This document shows positions 16,650-25,066 of a stretch of DNA of 64,000 bases, piece after piece. Source of the stretch: Paenibacillus xylanilyticus (GTDB lineage Bacteria; Bacillota; Bacilli; Paenibacillales; Paenibacillaceae). The notes below the pieces were generated by a model. The model searched no databases. It saw nothing but the letters and a program-made list of their open reading frames with translations, and was not told where the DNA came from. How positions within the stretch are numbered: the stretch's first letter is position 1; every line of letters begins with the position of its first letter. The stretch is taken from contig NZ_CP044310.1 in the NCBI RefSeq assembly GCF_009664365.1, positions 1,995,001-2,059,000 on the forward strand, written 5' to 3'. The position numbers and the translations under genes were made by a program.

Positions 16650-18583
16650 GTGCCATAGCGGGAATTGTTCATACCGATGGTCAGGAAGCGTTTTGGGAAG
16701 ATAGCTGGCGTCTGTACGCGAGCCTGGGACATATTCCGGCAGATACAACCGGGGTTTGGAAAGGGAACCAGGCATTCCTGAGTTGTCATGCTCAGTGGAT
16801 CACACCCGAGTCAGTCCATGAGAAGCTGCCTTTGGTTGATGAGGTCAGTGGTCTCACAATAACCGCGGATGCTATTTTGGATAACCGGGAGCAGCTCGCT
16901 GATCAGTTATTCATCTCCAGAAGCCAGTTGTCCGTCCTCTCGGACAGTGAACTGATCTTGCGAGCCTATCAGCAATGGGGTGAACAGGCAGCCAGCAAGC
17001 TGATTGGTGACTTTGCTTTTGCAATCTGGGATGACCGCAAGCGGACATTGTTTGCAGCGAGGGATATCACCGGCATGAGGACGTTATATTATCGGCATGA
17101 CGGCAAACGTTTCTCATTTTGCACACTGATTGGCCCTCTGCTTGATCTGGACGGAGTCACCAAGGATTTGAATGAGACCTGGTTATCCGAATTTCTGGCC
17201 ATCCCCGAAATGCATGGCTCGGCAGATATTCACATGACGGCTTATTGTGGAGTGAACCAGTTACCTCCTGCTCATACCCTGGTCTTCCGAGCAGCCACTC
17301 TCCAAGTGGAACTGAAGCAGTATCATCGCTGGGACGAAGTAGAGCCGCTGCTTCTCAAATCCGATGGGGAATACGTTGAAGCATTCCGCGATGTATTCAC
17401 TCAGGCGGTCAGTGCCCGCTTACGAACCCATCGGCAGGTAGCAGCTGCATTAAGCGGTGGATTGGATTCCGGTGCTGTTGTCGGCTTTGCTTCTGGCTCC
17501 CTGCGCAGTCAGGGGAAGAGGCTGAATGCGTACAGTTACGTGCCTGTGTCTGATTTCACGGATTATACTTCCAAAACGCTGCTGGCTGATGAACGACCTT
17601 TCATTCGCTCCACAGTGGATCATATCGGGAATATATCGGAGAACTATCTTGATTTTGAGGGCAGAAGTCCTTTTAGTGAGATCGATACCTGGCTGGACAT
17701 GATGGAAATGCCTTATAAGTATTTCGAAAATTCGTTCTGGATCCGAGGGTTTTACGAAAAGGCAAGCCAGCAGGATGCAGGTGTGCTCCTTACAGGAGCC
17801 AGAGGGAATTTCACGATCTCCTGGGGACCAGCCCTGGACTATTACGCGAGTCTGATGAAACGCGGCCGCTGGCTACGCATGCTGCAGGAGATGAGGCAAT
17901 ATTCCCATCGAACCGGCATGAAATTTTCCAGAATTGCTCGTATTACCGCACAAAAAGCCTACCCGGAACGTTTCCATACTGCCTCGAAGGGGGCTGCCAA
18001 TGTCGCGACGAGCCAACTTATACATCCGGAATTTGCGAATAGAACTGGGGTGCTGGAGCGACTCGGATCACTGGTTATGCTTCAGGGAGGCGCTAGAGCA
18101 GATGCGCTGAAAGTAAGAGCCGAGAAATTCAACAATCTGGCCATAGCAAATAAGAATGGAGCAGTAGCTACCAAATGTTCCTTGCGTTACCGGGCATGGG
18201 AGCGTGATCCCACCAGTGATGCCCGTGTCATACAGTTTTGCCTGTCGGTACCCATCGAACAGTATGTCAGCAAGGGAACAGATCGCTCCCTGATCCGGCG
18301 TGCAACTTCACCTGAATTGCCTGATAAGGTGAGACTCAATCAACGTGTTCGCGGCATACAGCCCGCGGATTGGCTGCACCGGATGATCCCTGATTGGGGT
18401 GCTTTTACCGCAGAAGTGCAGACGCTATGTTCTGATAGTCGTGTAGCCGGCATATTAAACACCGACCGGATACGATTGGCGCTTAAAAACATTCCGCAGC
18501 CGCGGCCTGAACTTGCTTCTCACCCCGATATGCGTTTGATGATGCACAGCCTGATCGTATATCGCTTCATCCGCAAATTTTGA
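16646..18583 (+). CDS. Lasso peptide macrolactam synthetase (C protein, asparagine-synthetase-like)
   Basis: The 645-residue protein is homologous to class B asparagine synthetases. The N-terminal part (about 1-200) keeps the Ntn-amidotransferase fold but starts M-S, so the catalytic Cys2 is gone, as expected for lasso cyclases that do not use glutamine. The synthetase domain has the ATP-pyrophosphatase motif ALSGGLDSGAVV near residue 270. It would adenylate the Asp9 side chain of the core and join it to the Ala1 amine. The ATG is 5 bases after GGGAGGA and overlaps the sulfotransferase stop. The gene is followed within 55 bases by the precursor gene. Confidence 0.93.
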   Translation: MSAIAGIVHTDGQEAFWEDSWRLYASLGHIPADTTGVWKGNQAFLSCHAQWITPESVHEKLPLVDEVSGLTITADAILDNREQLADQLFISRSQLSVLSDSELILRAYQQWGEQAASKLIGDFAFAIWDDRKRTLFAARDITGMRTLYYRHDGKRFSFCTLIGPLLDLDGVTKDLNETWLSEFLAIPEMHGSADIHMTAYCGVNQLPPAHTLVFRAATLQVELKQYHRWDEVEPLLLKSDGEYVEAFRDVFTQAVSARLRTHRQVAAALSGGLDSGAVVGFASGSLRSQGKRLNAYSYVPVSDFTDYTSKTLLADERPFIRSTVDHIGNISENYLDFEGRSPFSEIDTWLDMMEMPYKYFENSFWIRGFYEKASQQDAGVLLTGARGNFTISWGPALDYYASLMKRGRWLRMLQEMRQYSHRTGMKFSRIARITAQKAYPERFHTASKGAANVATSQLIHPEFANRTGVLERLGSLVMLQGGARADALKVRAEKFNNLAIANKNGAVATKCSLRYRAWERDPTSDARVIQFCLSVPIEQYVSKGTDRSLIRRATSPELPDKVRLNQRVRGIQPADWLHRMIPDWGAFTAEVQTLCSDSRVAGILNTDRIRLALKNIPQPRPELASHPDMRLMMHSLIVYRFIRKF

Positions 18584-18638
18584 ACGTTAGATTTACATAC
18601 TAGGCAGCATTGTAAACTCTTGAAAGGAGGTGACAACA

Positions 18639-18770
18639 ATGGAAAAGAAAGAATGGCAAGCACCTGCACTGGAAGTGTTGGAAGTAAACCAAACTATGGC
18701 TGGAACTGGATTCAGACAAATCGACTGGATCTCCGATCACGATGCTGATCTCTACGATCCAACTTCCTAA
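18639..18770 (+). CDS. Lasso peptide precursor A (paeninodin-like)
   Basis: A 43-residue peptide preceded by a near-perfect anti-Shine-Dalgarno complement, AAAGGAGGTGA, 5 bases before ATG. The leader is 20 residues and ends NQTM, placing the required Thr at position -2. The core has 23 residues: ring segment AGTGFRQID, then tail WISDHDADLYDPTS. Ala1 and Asp9 are spaced for a 9-residue macrolactam ring. From memory this matches paeninodin of Paenibacillus dendritiformis, which has the same A-G opening, Asp9 closure, 23-residue length and a terminal Ser phosphorylated by its kinase. Here Ser23 is also terminal. Tyr19 lies between acidic residues (Asp15, Asp17, Asp20), as in typical tyrosine-sulfation sites. 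Trp10, His14 and Tyr19 are candidate plugs. Confidence 0.93.
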   Translation: MEKKEWQAPALEVLEVNQTMAGTGFRQIDWISDHDADLYDPTS

Positions 18771-18803
18771 GTTATTAAGTTTTACGAAGAGCTATCATAC
18801 TTA

Positions 18804-18876
18804 AAGGGCGGAAAGACAAGATTATCTTTTCGCCTCCGCCCTTATATTTGATTCCTATGAATATAAGGGCTTTTTT
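18804..18876 (+). promoter_or_regulatory. Overlapping hairpins and intrinsic terminator between precursor A and kinase K
   Basis: Hairpin 1 pairs AAGGGCGG (18804-18811) with CCGCCCTT (18836-18843), extended by AAAG/CTTT. Hairpin 2 pairs GCCCTTATAT (18838-18847) perfectly with ATATAAGGGC (18861-18870), followed by TTTTTT (18871-18876). They share 18838-18843, so only one can form. Hairpin 2 is a typical intrinsic terminator; hairpin 1 could act as an antiterminator or, after arrest, as a 3' stabiliser. The result should be more precursor mRNA than mRNA for the enzymes downstream. Confidence 0.8.
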
Positions 18877-18907
18877 ACATTCAGCATTGCTAAGGAGGAG
18901 TCATTCA

Positions 18908-19852
18908 TTGTTGCCTGTGCAGTATGAAGCATATGGATTGCGTTGGCTAAGCCAATTTCAAATGCCAGAACTCCAGATCGTGCAGAACAGTAGTCAGGAT
19001 GCTGGTGATATTGACGTACATATCCAGTCTGCCGATTTAACCACGCTTTGGGAAGCGTGGGATGTGGGGAATGAAAATTTCGTATCTCGTGACGGCAGTC
19101 TTTTTTTTCGAATTGAAGATGCAGGCATCTTCCTGATTGAGCAAGGACGCAGAATTATCGTTAACCCTAAGCAGGACGCTGATGAAAAAAAGGTCCGATT
19201 GTTTATTCTAGGTACTTGCATGGCCGTCATCATGATGCAGCGGGGCATCCTTCCACTACACGGAAGTGCTGTAGTTATTGATGGCTGGGCTTATGCATTT
19301 GTGGGGCACTCAGGTGCTGGGAAATCCACTTTATCAGCGGCTCTGGCTTCACGGGGGTATCCGCTTTTGACCGATGACGTCGTTGCACTAACCTGGGATG
19401 CCGGAGGAAGAGCTATTGTATCTCCAGGGTATCCGCAGCAGAAGCTGTGGCAGCCCAGCCTGGATGGGTTTGGCATGAAAGAAGAGAATTATGCCACCGT
19501 GCATGCCGAGATAACGAAGTATGCGATACCGGTTCAGCATTATTTTCATGAGAGATCTGTCCCGCTTGCCGGCATTTTCGAGCTGAATCCCAAACCGGAT
19601 GACGTAAGGAAGCCTATTCAATTGACGCAGGTTCACGGATTGGAAAGACTTCACCTGCTGTGTACACATACCTTCCGAAGTACTCTTGTCGCAAGGCAAG
19701 GCCTTGCACAGTGGCTGTTCGAGACTGTTTCCAGATTATCAGCGAGCGTAGAAATTGGTAGATTGACGAGGTCCGGTTCTGATTTTACTGCATTTGAGAT
19801 GGTTGAACGGATCACAGATCATGTACGTAAAGGGGTGCACACAGAACAATGA
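18908..19852 (+). CDS. Lasso peptide kinase (HPr-kinase-like K protein)
   Basis: The 314-residue protein resembles the C-terminal domain of HPr kinase/phosphorylase, with a P-loop GHSGAGKST near residues 132-140 followed by YPLLTDDVVALTWD. In the paeninodin pathway the homologue phosphorylates the hydroxyl of the C-terminal Ser of the precursor, and precursor A here also ends in Ser. TTG at 18908 (or the next codon, 18911) is the likely start: AAGGAGG ends 9 bases upstream, while the in-frame ATG at 18857 lies in the loop of the terminator and has no ribosome site. The TGA overlaps the B1 start (ATGA). Confidence 0.88.
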   Translation: MLPVQYEAYGLRWLSQFQMPELQIVQNSSQDAGDIDVHIQSADLTTLWEAWDVGNENFVSRDGSLFFRIEDAGIFLIEQGRRIIVNPKQDADEKKVRLFILGTCMAVIMMQRGILPLHGSAVVIDGWAYAFVGHSGAGKSTLSAALASRGYPLLTDDVVALTWDAGGRAIVSPGYPQQKLWQPSLDGFGMKEENYATVHAEITKYAIPVQHYFHERSVPLAGIFELNPKPDDVRKPIQLTQVHGLERLHLLCTHTFRSTLVARQGLAQWLFETVSRLSASVEIGRLTRSGSDFTAFEMVERITDHVRKGVHTEQ

Positions 19853-20148
19853 AAAGTACAAAACAATTCGATTGGAAAGATCGTGTGAAGCAGAAGGAAG
19901 GCAATCTTGTCAGTGATATGGGCGGAGAAAAGGTCATGATGAGTATACAAAGTGGAAAGTACTACAATCTGGGCAGTACTGGCGGGCGCATCTGGGAACT
20001 GCTGTCTCAGGAACGGACAATCGCGGGCTTGGTTGATGTTCTGGCTTCCGAATACGAGATTGATGCAGATACTTGTCATGCGCAAGTCATTCCGTTTCTT
20101 GAGCACATGTCCCGTGAGGGATTAATCGACGTTGTTTACGAGGATTAA
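19849..20148 (+). CDS. Lasso leader-peptide recognition protein B1 (PqqD-like RRE)
   Basis: This 99-residue PqqD-family protein is the stand-alone RiPP recognition element of split-B lasso clusters. The region GGEKVMMSIQSGKYYNLGSTGGRIWELL gives the characteristic beta hairpin, followed by the helical half with LVDVLASEYEIDADTCHAQVIPFLEHM. It should bind the leader of precursor A and present it to the B2 peptidase. It is translationally coupled to the kinase gene by a four-base overlap, and B2 starts 4 bases after its stop. Confidence 0.93.
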   Translation: MKSTKQFDWKDRVKQKEGNLVSDMGGEKVMMSIQSGKYYNLGSTGGRIWELLSQERTIAGLVDVLASEYEIDADTCHAQVIPFLEHMSREGLIDVVYED

Positions 20149-20152
20149 GACG

Positions 20153-20635
20153 ATGTTACGCAAAATCAAAGCTTATCGTTCATTGCCCCGTGAAGTCAGG
20201 CTTATGGTATGGGAGGCTTATATTCATTTGGGGTGGGCACGAATCCTCAAAGCCAGACCTTTTGCCAAAATTGCCCCTGGGCTCGGAACAGCACAATATG
20301 AAACCTCGATGAACGGATTGAATCGAAATCAGATTATAGCGATTAGACATGTTTCCAAGGCCATTTTGCTGGCGAGCAAGTACACATTATGGGAAAGCCG
20401 CTGTCTAGTCATGGCGATCGCTGCAATGAAGATGCTGGAACGCCGCAAAATAGAGAGTACGCTGTACATGGGAACTGCACGTAATAAGCAAGGACAAATG
20501 ATGGCTCATGCCTGGCTGCGAAGTGGGAAGATTATCGTAACCGGAGCAGATACTATGGACCAATATACGGTTGTCGGCGTGTTTGGCAAGCGTTGTCCGG
20601 AGAAGGGAACTGGAGAAATTGTCTATGAATCCTGA
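20153..20635 (+). CDS. Lasso leader peptidase B2 (transglutaminase-like)
   Basis: The 160-residue protein matches the transglutaminase-like cysteine peptidase of lasso clusters. A Cys-His-Asp triad is visible: Cys84 in LWESRCLVMA, His119 in MMAHAWL and Asp133 in VTGAD. It removes the 20-residue leader after the Thr-Met pair. GAGGA lies about 9 bases upstream of the ATG; an earlier in-frame TTG would overlap the B1 stop and is less likely. Its 3' end overlaps the nucleotidyltransferase gene by 11 bases. Confidence 0.92.
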   Translation: MLRKIKAYRSLPREVRLMVWEAYIHLGWARILKARPFAKIAPGLGTAQYETSMNGLNRNQIIAIRHVSKAILLASKYTLWESRCLVMAIAAMKMLERRKIESTLYMGTARNKQGQMMAHAWLRSGKIIVTGADTMDQYTVVGVFGKRCPEKGTGEIVYES

Positions 20636-21815
20636 ATTTGATGACTATACAAAAGGGTTTCCACAGGAGCTCAAGCTCATTTTGATAATCATGAGAGATG
20701 AGCTGCACGCACTTGCTCCGGAAGCAATCAAAGCTATAACCGAAGGAATAGACTGGAAGCTCTTTCTAAGACTTGTCTATCATCACAGATTGTATTCGGT
20801 CCTATATATGAAACTCAAAACATTAGAATCTCCTTTCATTCCTGTGTCTGTTGTGGAGAGTTTAAGGCAGGAATATACGGCGAATACGTTTCGCATGCTG
20901 CATCTGACCGCGGAGATGGAACAGGTCTGCGGAGCTTTTAATGAACAGGGAATTCGAAGTATTACGTTAAAAGGACCAGCACTCGCCCACGATCTCTACG
21001 GAGATGTATCCTTAAGAACATCCAAGGATTTGGACATTCTTATTCCTTTTGATGATGTGGATTCTGCCGAACAGATTCTGGAAAGGCTCGGTTATGTATC
21101 CAAGGAAGGCAAACGGCGCCCTACGGTGCAGAGCTGGAAGTGGCGGGAGCATCATATCTGTTACAAGCATCCTCTCAAGAAAACGCAAGTGGAAATCCAC
21201 TGGCGCCTTAATCCGGATTCCGGAAAAGAAACGGACTTTGAGCTGCTGTGGCAGCGCAGTCGATTCAGTACGTACACGCAAACCCCGATCCGCATGCTGG
21301 AAAGAGAAGACTTATGGGCATATCTGGTAACTCACGGCGCCCGACATGGCTGGTTCAGACTGCGCTGGCTCATGGACATCGATCAGATGATTCGCAGCAT
21401 GCCTATAGATGTAAACCTGTTAACCAGACGCCTGAAAGCTGAAGGGCGGCTCGTTATTGGTGCACAAGCGCTTCGCCTTGTATCCGTGCTGATGAACACA
21501 CCACTGGATGCTGATTATCGCAGCTTAATGTTCTCTCAAGAACGAGCAGGAGAACGGCTGGCTAAGCATGGGGTTTTATTTATGAATGATATGCTGGACA
21601 CGCCGGCGAATTTACGTAGTTACCGCTCCTATCTGTTTGCACTGAGAAGTACCAGACAGAAGATGTTTTTCTTCATTGAACGATTATATCCAAGTACCTG
21701 GGATGTGGAACAAATGCCGCTTCCACGCTCTTTGCACTTTTTGTATTTTCCGTTACGTCCTTTCCTCTGGTTCTGGCGGCGAATGAAAAGGAACGCGATG
21801 ACGGAAAGGGGTTAA
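20625..21815 (+). CDS. Nucleotidyltransferase family protein of the lasso operon
   Basis: The 396-residue protein belongs to the uncharacterised nucleotidyltransferase group often found in RiPP clusters. The core signature is GIRSITLKGPALAHDLYGDVSLRTSKDLDILIPFDDVD, in which the D-L-D pair is the probable metal-binding site. Such enzymes move a nucleotide or other phosphate-linked group. In kinase-containing lasso clusters a plausible but unproved idea is that it further modifies the phosphorylated C-terminus. The ATG is inside the last codons of B2 and follows GGAG by about 9 bases. The ABC gene starts 3 bases after its stop. Confidence 0.82.
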   Translation: MNPEFDDYTKGFPQELKLILIIMRDELHALAPEAIKAITEGIDWKLFLRLVYHHRLYSVLYMKLKTLESPFIPVSVVESLRQEYTANTFRMLHLTAEMEQVCGAFNEQGIRSITLKGPALAHDLYGDVSLRTSKDLDILIPFDDVDSAEQILERLGYVSKEGKRRPTVQSWKWREHHICYKHPLKKTQVEIHWRLNPDSGKETDFELLWQRSRFSTYTQTPIRMLEREDLWAYLVTHGARHGWFRLRWLMDIDQMIRSMPIDVNLLTRRLKAEGRLVIGAQALRLVSVLMNTPLDADYRSLMFSQERAGERLAKHGVLFMNDMLDTPANLRSYRSYLFALRSTRQKMFFFIERLYPSTWDVEQMPLPRSLHFLYFPLRPFLWFWRRMKRNAMTERG

Positions 21816-21818
21816 CGA

Positions 21819-23657
21819 ATGATTTCAGAACTTCGATTTTATATGCGCAAGCTTCGTGAGGTAACAGGACCCGTTCTCTATTGGAACTTACTAGGCATGA
21901 TCTGCATTAGTTTGATGGAGGGAATTGGCATTTATATGCTTGTCCCGATGTTAAGTTTGATCGGTATTTTTGAGATGGGTACCACCGGTTTACAGTTATC
22001 CTGGCTGTCCGAATGGTTAGGTCGGCTTTCCGACAACAGTCAATTAGTATTGATATTGAGCATTTTCGTGGTTATCCTCTCCGGACAGGCCTGGCTCCAA
22101 CGTATGCAAACTATTCGAAATACCCGAATTCAACAGCAATTTATAAGAACTTTGCGACAGGAAACGTACCGGGCCATCATTATGGCCAAATGGTCTTTTT
22201 TTCTCCAAAAACGAAAATCCGATTTTAACCATATATTAACGACAGAACTTGCCCGAGTCAGTCAAGGCACGAATCTGATCCTGCAAATGGCGGCGTCCTT
22301 GATTTTTACAGCAATTCAGATTGGGCTCGCTTTTTGGCTATCCGCGAAGTTAACTGCGATTGTACTGGTCTTTGGACTTCTGTTGTTCTTCGTGCTCAAG
22401 AAGTTCGTGCAGCGGGCCAAACAGATCGGTGATCAGACATCCGAGCTATCCCAGCACTATTATAATGGTATTACAGAGCATTTTAACGGGATCAAGGATA
22501 TCAAGAGCAACATGCTTGAGGAGTCGCATATCGGATGGTTTGAAAAAATATGCAAACGCATCGAGCGAAATGTCATTCAATTCAGCCAGTTGAACAGTGG
22601 AACACAGCTCATTCATCGCGTATCCTCTGCTGTTATTATTGCCGCCTTCATCTACCTGTCACTGCATGTTCTTGCTGTACCTCCGGCGAGTTTACTGCTG
22701 ATCATTCTCATTTTCTCCCGGCTGTGGCCCAGGTTTACATCCATTCAGTCCAATCTGGAATATATTAGCTCAATGCTGCCCGCCTTTCAGCTCGTCAGAA
22801 AGCTGCAGGCCGAAACCAATTTAAGTCGTGAAATTAGTCGTTCCACCACAGATACAGAGGCTCCAAACCGGAATATCGAAAAAGACAATCATGCGATTCA
22901 GCCACTTGAACTGATGCGATCCATCGAATGTATAAATGTCAATTACCGCTATGAGGGCAGTTCAACTTATTCGCTCGAACATGTTACTGCATCCATTCCT
23001 GCGAAGGGGATGACAGCTATTGTGGGTAAATCAGGTGCTGGAAAGAGTACCTTAATTGATCTGATTATGGGGCTGGTCCGTCCAGAAAGTGGGCAAATTC
23101 TCATCGATGGTGTTCCACTGTCTGAGGAGCAGTTATTGGCGTGGAGAAGTTCAATCGGATATGTGTCCCAGGATCCATTTCTGTTCCATACCAGCATTCG
23201 TGAGAATCTGCGACTGGTTGACCCAGATGCAAGTGAGGAACAGATGTGGCAAGCCTTGCAGTTTTCCTCCTCTGCAGCATTTGTCCGCAAACTTCCTCAC
23301 GGATTGGATACAATGATTGGAGATCGTGGGATTCGTTTATCCGGAGGGGAACGTCAGCGTCTGGTACTGGCAAGAGCGATGCTGCGCAATCCGTCTGTAC
23401 TCATATTGGATGAGGCCACAAGTGCGCTGGATAGTGAGAATGAGCAGCACATCCATGAGGCGCTTGAACGACTCAAAGGACATGTTACCATTATTGTCAT
23501 TGCCCATCGATTGTCCACGATTCGCACCGCGGATCGGGTGATTGTACTGGAGGAAGGCCGGGTGATCCAGCAGGGAGGGTACCAACAATTATCCACTGAC
23601 CCGGTAGGAACATTCAGCAAGTTGTTGAATATGCAGGCCGGTGTTGTAGGCCAGTAA
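21819..23657 (+). CDS. Lasso peptide ABC exporter (D protein)
   Basis: This 612-residue half-transporter has an N-terminal membrane domain of about six helices (residues about 20-330) and a C-terminal ATPase. Walker A is GKSGAGKST (near 403-411), the signature is LSGGERQR (near 506), Walker B is VLILDEATSALD, and the switch His follows in VIAHRLST. There is no N-terminal C39 peptidase, as expected because B2 cleaves the leader. It should export the mature lasso peptide and give self-immunity. It is the last gene of the operon. Confidence 0.92.
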   Translation: MISELRFYMRKLREVTGPVLYWNLLGMICISLMEGIGIYMLVPMLSLIGIFEMGTTGLQLSWLSEWLGRLSDNSQLVLILSIFVVILSGQAWLQRMQTIRNTRIQQQFIRTLRQETYRAIIMAKWSFFLQKRKSDFNHILTTELARVSQGTNLILQMAASLIFTAIQIGLAFWLSAKLTAIVLVFGLLLFFVLKKFVQRAKQIGDQTSELSQHYYNGITEHFNGIKDIKSNMLEESHIGWFEKICKRIERNVIQFSQLNSGTQLIHRVSSAVIIAAFIYLSLHVLAVPPASLLLIILIFSRLWPRFTSIQSNLEYISSMLPAFQLVRKLQAETNLSREISRSTTDTEAPNRNIEKDNHAIQPLELMRSIECINVNYRYEGSSTYSLEHVTASIPAKGMTAIVGKSGAGKSTLIDLIMGLVRPESGQILIDGVPLSEEQLLAWRSSIGYVSQDPFLFHTSIRENLRLVDPDASEEQMWQALQFSSSAAFVRKLPHGLDTMIGDRGIRLSGGERQRLVLARAMLRNPSVLILDEATSALDSENEQHIHEALERLKGHVTIIVIAHRLSTIRTADRVIVLEEGRVIQQGGYQQLSTDPVGTFSKLLNMQAGVVGQ

Positions 23658-23691
23658 AAGATGGAAAAGATCATACTCACGCACATTCCAA

Positions 23692-23725
23692 AAAAGGCAC
23701 ATGATCATCACTGTGCCTTTTGTTT
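23692..23725. terminator. Bidirectional terminator between the lasso exporter and cysC
   Basis: AAAAGGCAC pairs with GTGCCTTTT around a 12-base loop. The A-run and T-run flanks allow it to terminate both converging transcripts. Confidence 0.8.
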
Positions 23726-23762
23726 ATAACGGGTCCATAACCTGAACCTATACGTATTCGGA

Positions 23763-24398
23763 TTAAATTTGACTGGTAGTGGGAGCGAGGGGAAGCTGAA
23801 GTGCACCTGTCAATTCCAGGTACTGCACAATCTTTTGAACGGCTTCGTCCAAAGGCAGTTGTTCCGTATCAATAATCAGTGAAGGATCCTCTGGAACATC
23901 ATATGGTGCCGAGATTCCGGTAAAATGAGGGATATCCCCGCTGCGAGCTTTTTTGTACAACCCTTTTGGATCGCGCCTTTCACATTCTTCGATGGAACAC
24001 TGCACATAAATTTCAATAAAATCTTCAGGCTCAAATAATTGTCTGACCATTTCCCGATCCTGTGCATGAGGAGAAATAAAGGCTGAAAGAACGAGTAATC
24101 CGGCGTCTACCATCAATTTGGCCACTTCACCAATGCGGCGTAAATTCTCTTGTCGATCTTCCGATGTAAAACCAAGATCGCGATTGAGTCCATGACGCAC
24201 ATTGTCTCCATCAAGTACATAACAGCGAACACCTCGAACATGCAGATGCTGTTCTAAGGCAAATGCAAGTGAGGATTTACCAGCACCGGATAATCCGGTA
24301 AACCACAACGCACGGCTGCGATGGCCGTTATGTAATTCCCGTGCATGCCTGCTTAAACTCGATTGCTGCCAAGTAATATTGCGCTCTTCCTTCGACAT
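23763..24398 (-). CDS. cysC: Adenylylsulfate (APS) kinase
   Basis: The 211-residue protein is a typical APS kinase, phosphorylating adenylyl sulfate at the 3' position with ATP to give PAPS. The P-loop is [11 protein letters not shown], the substrate region is [26 protein letters not shown], and the lid-associated [21 protein letters not shown] is present. The start at MSKEERN is preferred over an upstream ATG; a GGAGAGG ribosome site lies about 10 bases before it. No ATP sulfurylase, PAPS reductase or sulfite reductase is adjacent. Its place right behind an operon that starts with a PAPS-using sulfotransferase suggests it supplies the sulfate donor. Confidence 0.92.
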   Translation of the reverse strand: MSKEERNITWQQSSLSRHARELHNGHRSRALWFTGLSGAGKSSLAFALEQHLHVRGVRCYVLDGDNVRHGLNRDLGFTSEDRQENLRRIGEVAKLMVDAGLLVLSAFISPHAQDREMVRQLFEPEDFIEIYVQCSIEECERRDPKGLYKKARSGDIPHFTGISAPYDVPEDPSLIIDTEQLPLDEAVQKIVQYLELTGALQLPLAPTTSQI

Positions 24399-24547
24399 GG
24401 AAAATCCGCCTCTCCAACGCATGATATGTAATATATTTTAACATATTTACAAGAATATAGCACTATTTTTAATGATCTGAGGTTTAGCGTGAACTTCATC
24501 ATTTTCGGGTATAGAAGTAGTACACCCATAGCAGGAGGAAGAGCACT

Positions 24548-24946
24548 ATGAACGAAAAAATACAGAACATACAGGTCAGCTTTCAATGTGCGGACTGTGA
24601 GCATGACATCCATGTGAGTTTTGCTTCACAACAGGTAACGACCGTACGATGCTCCGGGTGTAATAGGGCTTACACCTTGATGAAACCAACGATTGGTGAA
24701 GAAATATTGCTCGATTGGGAGCAAGAGGCGTTATATCATAAGATGCGTGCAGATCGGTCAGAGATGGATTACGACAGCATGTCAGCACTTATTATTAAGG
24801 TGATCGAACTGCTGACCTGGCGTGATCGTGGTGACGGACAAACGAAGGCGATCGAAACGGTCAGGGAATGGTTGTCCTCCAGCGGTAAGCCGCAAACATT
24901 AATTGAGCTGCTGCATCAACCCGAACAAAGCAACAAACGATTCTAA
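24548..24946 (+). CDS. Hypothetical protein with an N-terminal CxxC/CxxC zinc-ribbon-like region
   Basis: This 132-residue soluble protein is not a family I recognise. Residues about 14-40 hold two pairs, CADC and CSGC, spaced like a small zinc ribbon. The rest is helical and acidic-basic mixed (WEQEALYHKMRADRSEMDYDSMSALIIKVIELL). AGGAGGAAGAG precedes the ATG with good spacing, so translation is likely. It lies between the divergent cysC and the pdaA-like gene. Confidence 0.6.
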   Translation: MNEKIQNIQVSFQCADCEHDIHVSFASQQVTTVRCSGCNRAYTLMKPTIGEEILLDWEQEALYHKMRADRSEMDYDSMSALIIKVIELLTWRDRGDGQTKAIETVREWLSSSGKPQTLIELLHQPEQSNKRF

Positions 24947-25066
24947 TGCGGTCATGGCATGTGTCATGGAAAAGGTACATACATTCGCTGTTTCTGTGGC
25001 ATATTACCTGAAGGGGCTCGTGATAGGAAGCGACAACCCATTATTCAGGAACAGGAGCGGTTGAAA

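Noticed and set aside
18848..18907. N-terminal extension of the lasso kinase from TTG 18848 or ATG 18857
   Set aside because: These codons are the loop and right arm of a terminator hairpin, without a ribosome site. TTG 18908 follows AAGGAGG.
15384..24398. Horizontal-transfer boundaries around the lasso cluster
   Set aside because: No integrase, insertion sequence, tRNA or direct repeats were seen at the edges, and base composition is not clearly different by eye. Transfer cannot be supported from this sequence alone.
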